The position numbers and the translations under genes were made by a program. A DNA stretch of 21,813 bases. Source: Chara braunii (Eukaryota > Streptophyta > Charophyceae > Charales > Characeae). Positions 8,350 through 18,560 of this stretch are shown piece after piece (the first letter of the stretch is position 1; each line of letters begins with the position of its first letter). The stretch lies in the NCBI GenBank assembly GCA_003427395.1, contig BFEA01000427.1, forward strand, positions 1 to 21,813, read 5' to 3'. Under the pieces are notes generated by a model. The model was given only the letters and a program-made list of their open reading frames with translations, had not been told where the DNA came from and did no database searches.

Positions 8350-8682
8350 ACTCCGGATCAGGGGAGGGGCCTCTTCACCTTGAGAACGGCGCCAGATATT
8401 ATCATTCACCTGCTGGTCCCTTCCTCCCCCCACTGCACATCCTCTTGAGGACAGAAACCCAGCCCCGACTGAAGGGTAGAAAATTGACAGTTTACTACTA
8501 GCCTCAGACCCGACCTCTCTCCCTTCTTTTCATCCCTCTCTCCCATACCATTCACTACGCTATTTGAGGGGGGGGGGGAAGAGATCGGGGAATTCTTGGG
8601 CGGATTTCATTGGGATAGTTGCGTCTATCTTTGTCCAGTCGTTGAAAAGAAGCCGATAGTCCCTGACTAATCCCTCCCCTGT
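8350..8682 (-). other. LINE-B 3' UTR body
   Basis: Non-coding DNA lies between the ORF2 stop (near 8683) and the hairpin block. It contains a run of 10 G (about 8569-8578 on plus). Short ORFs here have no recognisable motif. The stretch belongs to LINE-B because it lies between its ORF2 end and poly(A). Confidence 0.6.
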
Positions 8683-11580
8683 TTACTGTCCACCTCTCCA
8701 TTCCACTCTCCCTATCCTTCCCCCTTTGTCCCCCCCCAGCCAGCTCGAGGAGAAATTTTGAATTTTGCGTTGGATGTCATGTCTTGAGATTAATGTCTGT
8801 GTCTNNACTTTGACAGATTCCCATTTCGCAGCAATTTCTGNTTGGATCTGTTGTTGGATACTATCNACGAACTCCGGGCCATCNAGTCTTANCCGTTCCA
8901 TTTCGTAGGTACATCGCCGTCTCCAGAGGGCCCAAAGTACCGCCCTGCGTCCCAATTTGAACATGTTACTGGTGAACTCGTCCATCCCCTCTTCAGTCCA
9001 TACTTCACAGAGCAGGGCTTTCCAATCCCACGGCCATGGAGATAGCGTTTCTAGTTGGTCCCAAACTCTGTCCCACCATCTCCATAGCCAGATTGCTCCC
9101 GGGCACTGCAGAAACATGTGCTCAATAGTCTCGGGCCTTTTCCGGGATGGAAACGCGTCAGTGCACAGTCTGCACCTTGGTAGAGCTTTCCCCATTTGCT
9201 CCAGCCGTGTTCTATCGATATGCCCGTCGTTGGTCGGAAGGCCGTGGTGCTCTATCTGCCATTGCAGCGAAGCCAAATTCGCGGGCTTTTCTTTTGCCAT
9301 TTTGAACCATTTAATGTTCTTCAGGTCATCTTTGCTTACATTCAAATGCCTCATCCAGCGGCTCTCCACCTGGTCTCGCAGGTTTAATCTCGGCCTGAGA
9401 AGCCTGTAGGTTGCCTTNACCGATNGGCCATACANGGATTGTGTAAATTTCCTGCCATTTCTCGTANATGNTGACCATTTCCATTNTGNCGGGTCAAGAG
9501 NCAGATGGTGCACNNGAACATGTGGAAGATNGGCTATCAATTGTTCTTTTTCGTGAAGCACCCTAATTCTAAATAGCTCTTCTTTTTGACATGTTATTGT
9601 CTCCTCTGGGCACATTTTTTGGATTTCATTGTTCCATCTCACTTGATGGAGATTGACCTTCACTGTTTCGTTAGTATCGTTTTGCATAATCTTTCCCACC
9701 TCCCCGGGACGTTCCTTGATAGCCACCCAGTCCTCTTTTTGTAATGTGGGGCCTTTCCTCCACCATTCTAGGGGGACTTTTTCTATTAGGGCCTCGAGAG
9801 ACTCCTCCAGGTGGTGGCAGTAGCGTAGTTTCCCCCTTAACTGCCCCGGGTTGACCCACTCTCCATTGTCCGTATCCCATATGTCCTTGATCCTTGTTAT
9901 TCCCCGTTTGACCCAACTCCGCCAGGGTGTGTCGCTGCAGTGGAGGGTCTGCCCCTTCAAGTCCACCAGCCATCTGTTTCCAAAGAGGGGTGTCGGGCTA
10001 CCTCTTCCCATCTTTCAGGTGGGGATTTGTCCGGTAGGGGAAGGCTCCTCCATGTACTTAGAAGGGCCGGCCAGAAAGGGTCATTCCGCAAATCCTCCCT
10101 TGCAGCTTGTCTGGGAGAGCCGGGAGAGAGGCTGCCTTGTTGCGAGGATTTTTTCTTGGGGATCGGCCATCCTCTGTTCTCCAGCCACATCAACGGGTCG
10201 CACTCTGTCGGTGTTTGCGGTGCTAGACGGGAGATATGTTCCAGGGCCAGCCCCTTCCATGGTGTCTCTGGGCTAAATAAGAGTCTTTTGAGCCACTGCA
10301 ATGCCAGTGCTCTAGTTTGGATCGAGGGGTCAATAATGCCCAGCCCGCCTTTGGCTTTGGGTTGAATTATAGAGTGCCACGCTGCCCTGCTGATGACATT
10401 CTGGTACTCGTGATTTCCTCGCCACACAAAGGCAGCTATCTGACGTTGCAAGGGGCGGAGGGCATTCTTATCTAAGGCCCAGATGGCCGATTTGTACCAC
10501 AAGGTGGCCAGAACGACGTTGTTGATTATTAACGAGCGTCCGAATAAAGATGTGTACTTGTCCTGCCATTGTGTCATCTTTTCCAAGGGGGGTTTGGAAA
10601 TCCATTCATTGTTCACGGATGGTTTGCCTTCCACTGTCAGTATGACCCTCAACACCCTGATGGGGGCAACATGGGGGAGCTATTTAACCTTAGGTTGCTC
10701 CGGGGGTCTGACACCCTGATGGTGGATCCACCATCCTTGAGTCTTATTTCCCCAGTTCACCTTCATGTCAGACAGTTTACAGAACAGGTCCATCATAAAC
10801 TGAATTTCGGCCATTGCCTCTCTTGATGCGTCGACCATGAGGGTCAGGTCATCTGCAAAGAGAGAGCATACCGGGATTGTGTCCTGCGGTATCGAGGATA
10901 CTTGTATTTTCTTGATATCCTTATGTGTTCTTAGGTTAGCAGCTAGAGCATCCATGACTATAACGAAGAGGTAGGGGGCTATTGGATCGCCTTGTCTGAC
11001 CGGCCTTTGGAGTTCGATGGGCGGAGCTAAGTTTCCATTCACCATTACCCTGGTTGTTACATTCTCATGTAGGATCCTTATCCATCGTCAAAAGCACGGT
11101 CCAAAGTTGAGCTTTTCCAAGCACTTATCCAGGAACAACCAATCCACGTGGTCGTATGCCTTCTCGAAGTCAATGAATATGATAGCCGTGTTGTGTTTTG
11201 ACTGTCTTGCGAGCTTAATCATTTCATTGACCAAGAGTATATTGTCTTGGATGTTCCTGCCTTGTATGAACCCTGTCTGGTCTGGGTGTATGATTTGTGT
11301 CATTACGCGCGTCAGCCGATTCGCAAGAGCTTTCACCATTAGCTTGTAGACCACGGTGAGTAGTGTGATAGGCCTATAGTTTCTAATATTATTTTTGTCC
11401 CCCTTCTTGTATAAGAGGGTTAGTACACCTTGGCTTACTATTTCCCTTGTGTGGCCTGTTTTCCAGACCTCGTGGTAGTAGTCCATAAGGTCTTCCAAAC
11501 TTTTTGCTCCTCCTAAATTCATGGAAGACCTGGGCAGGGTCGGTGGTGGTTGGGTAGAGCCTCGACAGAGGTGCGAACAT
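8683..11580 (-). pseudogene. LINE-B ORF2: reverse transcriptase and RT zinc-binding region
   Basis: This is the polymerase part of a LINE ORF2. One frame carries the N-terminal RT motifs (11522-11088): LLYKKGDKNNIRNYRPITLL, then QTGFIQGRNI, then FIDFEKAYDHVDW with the first catalytic Asp. It continues at 11045-10680 (RPVRQGDPIAPYLF, then FADD at plus 10848-10859) and 10655-9957 (thumb). These three blocks share a frame and are separated by one TGA (11088-11090) and one TAG (about 10677-10679). A frameshift near 10000 leads to 10011-8683, which holds the RT zinc-binding segment with C-x2-C and H-x4-C (about 9103-9178). Another frame break lies upstream near 11525. Both in-frame stops are explicable as CGA and CAG mutations. 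The sequence is less decayed than LINE-A. Confidence 0.9.
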
Positions 11581-11590
11581 CGTTCATTTC

Positions 11591-11761
11591 GAAAATGAGA
11601 AGGAACAACCAGCCAACACTATCATTTGTCACGAGAAAAAAAAAAAAAAAAACACAAAACCAAAAGGTAAAAAAAACGGAAAGGTCCTCTGTGCCTGTGG
11701 TATCTCATATTTGAAACGAGAATGAAAACAAAGTCGTTGTGTCCCGTGTTTCAAACGACAA
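11591..11761. other. A-rich spacer
   Basis: This contains a 17-base A run (11636-11652) followed by further A-rich sequence. No motif is recognisable. It may include the true 5' junction of LINE-B and a small additional insertion with a plus-strand poly(A). Confidence 0.4.
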
Positions 11762-11875
11762 TGGATCTTCCTCGAGAACCTCGACAAATACAATGAAGAT
11801 GACATGGCCCTATGCAGGGAGGACATACATAAATTGAGAAATATCAGGGGGAAAAGAAAAAAAGCCACTCAGTGC
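11762..11875 (+). pseudogene. Possible continuation of LINE-A ORF2 linker
   Basis: A frame open from 11762 is charged and helical in character (for example FLENLDKYNED and CREDIHKLRNI), like the region between endonuclease and RT in LINE ORF2. That is where LINE-A would resume after the LINE-B insertion. There is no diagnostic motif, so this is a positional guess. Confidence 0.3.
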
Positions 11876-12350
11876 ACTCACCATCATTCTTGTCTTTTAT
11901 GCACGTACCTTTGCTATCCATACGTCTTCATAAATTCGCGGACGGCCATACATAGCAGGACTACTTCCCATTATGGTTGTATGAGACCAGAGATACCGCT
12001 TGTGTACAGCCATCAACAAAATACTTCCAACAAGACGGTCGAGAAGGCCTGGCTGAGGGCATACTCACATTAGTGCTGTCCAGAATGTATCTGACCACAA
12101 AATCGTCCAAATTTTTTTTTTTTTTTTTTTTTTTATGTGGCCTCGCCAGCAAGGCAACATGCATTTCGCTTTCACAGGAAAGGCCCTCACTGAGGGCATA
12201 CTCTCACTGGTACTCTCCAGAATGTACCTGACCGCTATCGCAGCCAAAACTTTGTTTGTTTTTTTTTGTTCCTTTTGTTTCTTTCCTCCTATTGCACGTG
12301 CTCGGGAATGCCCTCACTCAGGGCATAAAAGAAGAAACGGGGGGGGGGGG
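11876..12350. repeat. Spacer with imperfect 66-bp direct repeats and T tracts
   Basis: Copy 1 (12046-12111) and copy 2 (12182-12248) share about 80% of bases (ggcc...ctgagggcatact...tccagaatgta.ctgacc). A third partial copy (ccctcactcagggcata) is at about 12311-12327. Copy 1 runs directly into a 23-base T tract (12112-12134); a second T-rich stretch is at about 12251-12268. A 13-base G run ends just before the LTR. No gene is seen. Confidence 0.7.
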
Positions 12351-13316
12351 GCCAAGCAGTGTGACCACGCACTGCCCTGGGAAAGTCAACAGTCTAAGTC
12401 AACTGTCAAAGGTACCACGCCCTGACCCTTGGTTGGATACACTCACTTGTTGTGCGCAGGTACCCAGACAACATCAAGGCCACAGGGAGTTCGGTTTCAG
12501 GCCTACCTGGGCCGTCATTTGCCGTGAGATCTCGACGGCCGAGGGAAGCAGCAACCCGGGTCCAGACCCCGCATCAACGCTACATAAGCCTGGACCTCCT
12601 GGCTTGGAGAACATTCTGTCTTGCGTCAATGGTGACTTCACGCGTTGACTACGATGCTAGCGCGACGCTGCGACGCTGGCTGGACGCTGGCTCTACGCTG
12701 GCACTTGGACAACTATGGCGACGCGCTGCTGGCTCGGCATGGTGGCTGGCTGACAATTGTCTTCTGGGCATGCTGACGTGGCAGCTGCCACGCGCCGTTG
12801 CTGACGTGGCCGCTGCCAGGTGTACTGTTGCTGACGTGGCGAGGCTACGTGACTGGTATTGCTGTTCTGATTCATCGTCACTCGGGAGAAGATCATAACT
12901 CTGGGGCGACTGTAGCTACGTACCTGGTTTTCTTGATGTCGACATTGCTCCAGTTTGCTGATGAGGACAGATTGACATGCCACATGGCACATTGAGATAA
13001 AACTTCAGATTCGCGTTCCGACTATTGATTATTGAGGCGACGATCGAGGAGGGAGCCCGAAGTAGAAGTGGGCATTGTCTCCTTTCTCCATTCTAAGTCT
13101 ATTCTCCCTCCTCTCTCCTTCGTCCCGAAGTAGAAGTGGGCATCGTCTCCTTTCTCCACTCTAAGTCTATTCTCCCTCCTCTCTCCTTCGTCTGTGTATG
13201 TTTCTCCCATCTCATTCTATCTAGACACGATTAAGATTATTGATAATCATCGGCAGGTTGATATCTATTTGAGCATGCATTGTTGACAAGTGTCTTCATG
13301 ATCTGGGTTCATTGCA
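12351..13316 (+). repeat. 5' LTR of the chromovirus
   Basis: This aligns with 20143-20887 plus 21668-21771. Homology starts around gcca(a/g)gcagtgtg; a TG start could be at 12360, or at 12350-12351 if the first bases are mutated next to the G run. It ends in TTCATTGCA at 13316, two bases before the primer-binding site. Within it are a short GACGCTGG-rich stretch (about 12665-12705), three TGACGTGGC motifs (12774, 12802, 12832), a CTACATAAG sequence (about 12580) that could serve as a TATA box, and a 68-bp tandem duplication absent from the 3' LTR. Confidence 0.9.
13056..13191 (+). repeat. 68-bp tandem duplication in the 5' LTR
   Basis: Units 13056-13123 and 13124-13191 differ at only a few bases. 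The 3' LTR has one unit (about 20797-20870). The extra copy therefore arose in this 5' LTR after insertion, or the 3' copy was lost. Confidence 0.9.
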
Positions 13317-13318
13317 AT

Positions 13319-13330
13319 TGGTATCGGAGT
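13319..13330 (+). promoter_or_regulatory. Primer-binding site, initiator Met-tRNA type
   Basis: TGGTATCGGAGT begins two bases after the LTR end. Plant retrotransposons commonly use TGGTATCAGAGC, complementary to the 3' end of initiator Met-tRNA; this differs at two of twelve positions. Position and similarity make the assignment strong. Confidence 0.85.
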
Positions 13331-13401
13331 TGTACTTCCGATGATGTGACTGACGACGACGACCTGTACAGAAGAAGTGGTGACGCCTACAACCGAGGAG
13401 C

Positions 13402-14048
13402 TGACGTGGATAAGACTGGAATTGTGCACGTTCGGTGCTAACGTGGCATTGGTATCCCGACAGGGGAAAATCCAGCAAGGAACGCGCTGCCATCTGGATC
13501 CCGATCGATCGCATCTACGATCGGGATGCACTGCTAACGTGGCCGGTTGTTGTGGAGGAGTGCTGATGTGGCAATGCCGACTCACCACTCGTCTATTGTG
13601 GTGAGTAGCTTCAGGCTGACGTGGCACTCCATTACCTGGCTGACGTGGCATTGTACGATGCGCTGATATTGCTCCTGGCGTGTACCCCACTGATGATGTT
13701 GACTGGACTATAGTGCTGACGTGGCACACTCAAGCGCTGCTGTGTTGGCACACCAGGGGATACACGTGGCAAGCAGGGAGAGAAGGTTAACGAAGACCCT
13801 AATTTTCAGACCACTTGCCATGCCATTTATATGAAAACCAAAGCAGGAACGTGACTTACTCGACGATGACATCGACGCACATTGTTGACGTGCACCCCAT
13901 TGATGACTTTGACTGGACATGCTGACGTGGCATACTCTTCAAGTTGCTGAGTTGGCATGCCAGGGGTGACACGTGGCAGGCACGGTTGTGCCTAAGTAAG
14001 AGTTGCATTCTGATGACTGAAGCGGCACGGCTAGAAGACTGACGTGGT
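13402..14048 (+). promoter_or_regulatory. Array of TGACGTGGC / CACGTGGC motifs in the leader
   Basis: Exact TGACGTGGC lies at 13617, 13641, 13717 and 13923 (start positions), with close variants at 13402 (TGACGTGGA), 13439 and 13535 (TAACGTGGC), 13564 (TGATGTGGC) and 14040 (TGACGTGGT). CACGTGGC G-boxes are at 13763 and 13970. With three more in the LTR this makes about 14 same-orientation sites in 1.3 kb. TGACGTGG and CACGTGGC are known plant bZIP-binding cores (C/G-box hybrids, ABRE, unfolded-protein-response type). Whether they are bound here is inference; some copies come from duplication of larger units. Confidence 0.6.
13680..13982 (+). repeat. ~95-bp direct repeat in the leader
   Basis: Copy A (13680-13776) and copy B (13890-13982), 210 bp apart, share gtg(t/c)accccat/ctgatga, gactggac, gctgacgtggca, and ccaggggt/aacacgtggca. 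Each carries one TGACGTGGC and one CACGTGGC, so the motif pair was duplicated as a module. Confidence 0.8.
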
Positions 14049-14241
14049 TATGGTTCCAGACATCAGATTGGGTGTTGATCACACAGGGCCGAAGAAGAAG
14101 AAGCAGCAGGGGAAAAACGCTAACTATTGTTGTGATTTTGTTGGCAGACTTACTTGTTGTCTTATGCTGTGTTGTGTGTCTGTGTACTTACTTGTGTGTG
14201 TTGATGATCATGCTGGCCTGAGTTGCGGTATCTGAAATAGA

Positions 14242-14319
14242 ATAGAATGTCATCACATTGAAAATAGAACAGCAATCAGAATAGAACGTCATCACATTGA
14301 AAATAGAACAGCAATCAGA
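14242..14319 (+). repeat. 39-bp tandem duplication ahead of gag
   Basis: Units 14242-14280 and 14281-14319 differ at one position (gaatgtc versus gaacgtc). They lie in the untranslated leader, which from about 14050 to 14486 otherwise shows no recognisable feature. Confidence 0.9.
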
Positions 14320-14486
14320 ATTAGTAAAAATTTATGTTCCTTGTTATGAAATCTTTTTGTTCAGATAGTGTGAATGTGGTTCGGGTGACCATTAAATTAT
14401 TCTCTTTATTTATTTTGTGGTAGACCAACCTGGCCGACGAATTTTCTTGTTTCTGTTCTCCGCAAATATCTCACTTCTGGAAATGT

Positions 14487-16500
14487 TTGCAAAAGTCTAT
14501 TCTGACGAGGTTTGTGACCACATTCTTGTTTCCTATACCGATTACGCTCTCTGTGGGCGATGGACCGTCTAAGCCTAAGACTCGGACGCAGGCTGAGAAT
14601 AGGAAACAAGAACTGTTGGCCTTGTGGAACCAGTTGTCGACCGAAATACATCTATCTGGACCGGATGTTGAACAACACATCCGTGATAAATTTGATTTGT
14701 AGATGGCTGAAGACCGTCTGAAGAAGTCTATCACAGTTGTGGAGGTTGTGGCAGCCTGGACCGAAGTCTCCAAACTGGTTGCCCAGTGTCGTCAGGCGCT
14801 GGACCAGTTTGCCTTGAAACAGTTAGAAGAACTAATGGAATTGACTCGTAAAGGCGAGACTAAGCCAGAAGTAACTGAGGCTACGATTGATGCAAACATC
14901 CAACAATTGAAAGAACCGCTGGCTGTGGAAGAAAGAAAGAAAGAAGAGCTGGCTAAAAGAAGAGAACATGAACAGAGAAGAGAACAAAAAGTTAAGGAGA
15001 TCAAACACGTGATTGGAACAAAAACTAGGGAACAAGCAGACATGTCTCATATGTTGTCTCATGTTATGAATTACCTTACCTTTTTGGAGGACAAAATCGA
15101 CAGGCAGCAAACTCGGTTAGATGATGTAGCACTAAGAACAATCATAAACATTATGAAAGGAAAGCACCAGGTAGAAGGTAAGGAAGAAGAAAGAGAAGAT
15201 AAGAAGGAAGTGAAGAAGTTGATGAGAGATGCCATCAAGTCTGTCGGTCCCAGAATTAAGATTTCGACCAATGGAAATGGACCATCAAATCCATCGTCTT
15301 CTCCATTTAACTCCTCTAAAAAATTTGTCTCCTTCTTCCAAGTCTCCTTCTTCGACAACTCCGGACAAGACAATTGCAGAACTGGAGAAGCCAAACAAGA
15401 AAGAAAGAATGAAGATGAAGTTGCCTTTTACATTTAGTAATAAGAAAGATGAAAGTCTGCCTTCTGGATTACCGAAATCCAAAGTTACGTAGTTACCGCT
15501 CCGGTTGAGCCAGAGTCCCAAGTGGCATTCACCACCTCTTGCACGGGAGGTGAGGCCAAGCAATGGGTGTTAGCCGAGGCTAACGCCGCGGGGTTTGACA
15601 ACATCGCTAAGTGGGCCAAGACATTGACGCTGAAACAGTTCTTGGCCAAGATCAAGGACCATTTTCTCGATAAGACGACGACCGATAAGGTGTTTGACCA
15701 ATTAACGTCGATTGGTCAAAAGCATTGGACGTCGGTCGAGGCTTTGTCCCGCGAAGTCGACCGATTGTTGCATGTTCCAGGATTGAACTTGCAAGACTAC
15801 CAAGTGTTGTATATCTACTCCCGCGCGTTGCCTGAGCTCATCCGGGGACACCTGGTTGCTGAAGCAAAGTCAGGTAAGTATAACTATTGGCAATTTCGAA
15901 ACCTCTGCAAAGGGAGCAAATGACTTCTCAAGTCAAAAACTCCTCTACAGCGGTGGTCAAATCTTGAGGAGGAGGAGGAAAGATGTATGACGGAGGGAAA
16001 CGAATTCTCTGGCGACAAAAGCGCCAGGACCACATCCTTGTTGTCTTCGATGATGACACGGTGGAAAAGTGGCCCAGGGAAGATGGAAATGAGAAGGATA
16101 GCAACAGTGACTCTGGGAAGGGGGAAGTCGTTGTTGTGGTCACCAAGGGAGGGCCACCCTGAAATTCGATAAGGAAGAGACCACGCTCGTTCTCAGTGCA
16201 TCCTGGCATTGCTGAAGGGAAGCCCTGGTTAAAGATGGGGTTGACTCGTGAGACTTGGCAGGAGCGCATGGATAATGCGCCATGTCTTAAATGCGGCACT
16301 CCGGGACATGTGATCGCATGCTACCCATTGATTCGAAACCCAAAAGCGAGCAGGTAGTAGGAGTATCATCTGCTCCTGCTGAGATAAAGGGTAAGGACGA
16401 ACAGACAGGTAAGGCGCCTATGAACCCTTCCTACCCTTTTTCTCATATGATAGAGGATGATTTTTCCTTAGCCCATCATCCAGACCGTCCCTGACATTGT
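14487..16500 (+). pseudogene. Chromovirus gag (capsid and CCHC nucleocapsid)
   Basis: Gag forms the intracellular particle. The N-terminal part (14487 to about 15290, frame 3) is highly charged and coiled-coil-like, broken by TAG 14700-14702 (possibly a mutated CAG). The frame moves to 1 near 15300 and back to 3 near 15470. The capsid-like block (about 15470-15923) has the pattern of a retrotransposon gag domain: GGEAKQWV, KQFLAKIKDHF, LTSIG, LPELIRGHL, FRNLC. After a degraded stretch, a zinc knuckle with correct C-x2-C-x4-H-x4-C spacing lies at 16283-16321 in frame 2 (CLKCGTPGHVIAC). A hydrophilic tail follows in frame 1 to about 16494. No certain start codon: 14487 is not ATG-anchored with confidence because the first ATG here is in an atypical context. 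Confidence 0.85.
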
Positions 16501-16519
16501 CTTATGTTTTGTCTCTTTA

Positions 16520-17060
16520 GATGACTCCCTTGATGAGCTAGGTAATGAATTGCTAGCCTTACGTAGCTCATGGGCTCGAAAAGCAAAGTCTAAGGGCGAA
16601 TTGTTGTTTGCGGATGTAGAAATCGCACGAACACGAGTTGGTGCGTTGTTGGACCCCGGATCGACGAGGTCCTACATATCTGAGAAAGCAATCCGCAAGT
16701 TGCATCTCGGAATGAAGGTAAAAGATTTGTCTCGACCAATCACGTCTATGTTAGCAGTCAAAAGTACGATCACTGTCTCCCAATATGTTTATCGTATTAA
16801 ATGTCATTTTAGAACTAGAGAACGAAAGAAGATTATGCATGAGATATCCTTCCTAGTTGAAAAAAAATTGCCTTTTGATCTCATTCTGGGTATGGACTGG
16901 CACGAGGAAGCCAACCCAGATATTGATTTCAAAAGCAAGATTGTGCAACTGAAGGATGCACAATCTAAAATGAAACCTACGAAGTTATATCATAAGTCTG
17001 GCTCTGACTCTACTTTGTCTTTTTGTTGTATGAGTTATCCAACTTTTCATTCGATGGTTT
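16520..17060 (+). pseudogene. pol: aspartic protease domain
   Basis: The retroviral-type protease cleaves Gag-Pol. The active-site loop is [13 protein letters not shown], catalytic Asp codon at 16652-16654; DPG instead of DSG/DTG also occurs in some plant gypsy elements. The distal motif DLILGMDW is at about 16877-16900. The frame (frame 2) is open upstream to about 16475, so no start codon is needed; the domain was presumably made as part of a polyprotein. This segment runs on uninterrupted into the RT. Confidence 0.9.
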
Positions 17061-18060
17061 CAAAGATGAAGTTGGAAAATAAAGTTATGATGGTGTTGGT
17101 AAGGAAAGCCGGTGAGTTTTCTTCTTTCTGCCCTCCAACTATTGAAAGTCTTCTATTTGAGTTTAAGGATCTGCAGACTGAACCTTCCGGAATCACGGAA
17201 CGTGCTATTAAGCACACCATTGAAATCATTCCGGGTAGTAAGATTCCCAAGGGCCCTATTTACCGTATGTCTACCAGGGAACTTGAGGAATTGAAGAAAC
17301 AACTGCAGGACCTTACTGACAAGGGATGGATTCGCCCTAGCTCATTTCCCTATGGTGCACCTATCTTGTTCGTGCCCAAAAAGGAAGGTGAACGGCGTCT
17401 TTGCATTGACTATCGAGGGTTGAATGTCGTCACTGTCAAGAACGTCGAACCTCTTCCTCGCATTGACGGCTTACTTTATCAACTGCAGGGTTGTAAGTAT
17501 TTCAATAAGATTGATCTAAAGTCTGGGTACCATCAGATCGAGGTGGAATCTGCGGATCAAGATAAGACTGCATTCCGGACAAGGTATGGCCATTACGAGT
17601 TCGTGGTAATGCCTTTCGGATTGACAAATTCCCCTGCGACCTTCCAACGATCAATGAATGAAAATTGTTTCGTCAATGGCTGGATCAGTTCGTTATTGTC
17701 TATCTTGATGATATTCTCATGTATAGTAAAACGTTAGAAGATCACGAGAAACATCTTTGTCTAGTGTTAGAGAAGTTGTGAGAAGGCAACTTTAAGCTAA
17801 ACCCAAGGAAATCTGAGTTCGCTAAGTTTGAAGTCTTATACTTAGGGCATATAGTGAACGAAGAAGGTCTGAGACCAGAAGAATAGAAAATATGAGCAAT
17901 TCGATATTGGTCACGACCTAAGTCTATAACTCAATTACGATCTTTCATTGGTTTGGCAAGTTACTATAGAAAGTTCGCAAGGAACTTTTTACTGATCGCC
18001 GCACCAATGAGAAGATTGTTCAAGAAAGGAACTATCTGGTAGTGGGACAAGGATTGTGAG
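17061..18060 (+). pseudogene. pol: reverse transcriptase domain
   Basis: The RT copies the element RNA into DNA. Frame 2 contains [40 protein letters not shown] (first catalytic Asp) and [17 protein letters not shown] frameshift at about 17665 moves coding to frame 1, where the catalytic box YLDDIL sits at 17701-17718. Continuing, LGHIV, LRSFIGLASYYRKF are clear. In-frame stops lie at 17779 (TGA), 17884 (TAG), 17893 (TGA) and 18040 (TAG), all explicable as CGA or CAG mutations. Confidence 0.93.
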
Positions 18061-18560
18061 TCTTCCTTTAAGAAAATAAAATATGCTTTGACTCACTATC
18101 CTGTTCTGAAAATTGTTGATCCATCACTTTCCTTCATTGTTACTACTGATGCAAGCCAGTATGGAATTGGTGCAGTCCTTCAACAGAACGACGACAATGG
18201 TTATAGACCAATTGAGTTTATGACAATGGTTATAAACCAATTGAGTTTATGTTTGCACGATTGTCATCGAAAAAAGTTGCCAACTCCACTTATGAAAGGG
18301 AATTGTATGCCTTAGTCTGTGTGTTGGACACATGGAAACACTACTTGTTAGGGAGACACTTCATTGTGTACTCAGACCACTCGACACTGAAGTGGATAAA
18401 GACACAACCTAGACCTTCTGATAAGTTAGTACGATGGTCTGCATTCATTGATACTTTTCATTTTGTTGAGAACTATCAAAGCTAAGTTTAATGTGGTTGC
18501 AGATGCGTTGTCCAGATGGTGTAATTTCTTTGGTGCTATTGTCTCTTATTTCAATGTTGG
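18061..18560 (+). pseudogene. pol: RNase H domain
   Basis: RNase H removes the RNA strand of the hybrid. TDASQYGIGAVL (about 18148-18183), YERELYALV (about 18289-18315) and YSDHSTLKW (about 18370-18396) supply the expected acidic residues. A 29-bp tandem duplication at 18193-18250 shifts the frame from 1 to 3. A second shift near 18480 returns to frame 1 at the conserved NVVADALSR tail. Confidence 0.9.
18193..18250 (+). repeat. 29-bp tandem duplication in RNase H
   Basis: Units 18193-18221 and 18222-18250 differ at one base. Twenty-nine is not a multiple of three, so the second copy breaks the reading frame between two well-conserved RNase H motifs. Confidence 0.92.

Larger units (their letters stand above)
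8263..11590 (-). mobile_element. LINE-B: 5'-truncated LINE, minus strand, with poly(A)
   Basis: Read on the minus strand, the order is RT, thumb/connection, RT zinc-binding domain, a ~400-bp 3' UTR and an A-rich tail (T9-C-T11 on plus, 8263-8283). The 5' half (ORF1, endonuclease) is missing; the coding trace fades near 11580-11590, so that boundary is approximate. The tail abuts LINE-A ORF2 DNA, so LINE-B inserted into LINE-A in the opposite orientation. I could not find a convincing target-site duplication. Seventeen or so ambiguous bases lie between 8805 and 9530. Confidence 0.8.

Noticed and set aside
14088-14112. Purine-rich GAAGAAGAAG run as a polypurine tract
   Set aside because: It lies in the leader, 5' of gag, not next to the 3' LTR.
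12046-14319. CRISPR-like array
   Set aside because: Repeats are few, long, imperfect and irregularly spaced in a eukaryotic retrotransposon setting.
16500-16520. Acceptor-like pyrimidine run plus TTTAG before the protease
   Set aside because: The frame is open through it and no donor is apparent; likely just gag-pol linker sequence.
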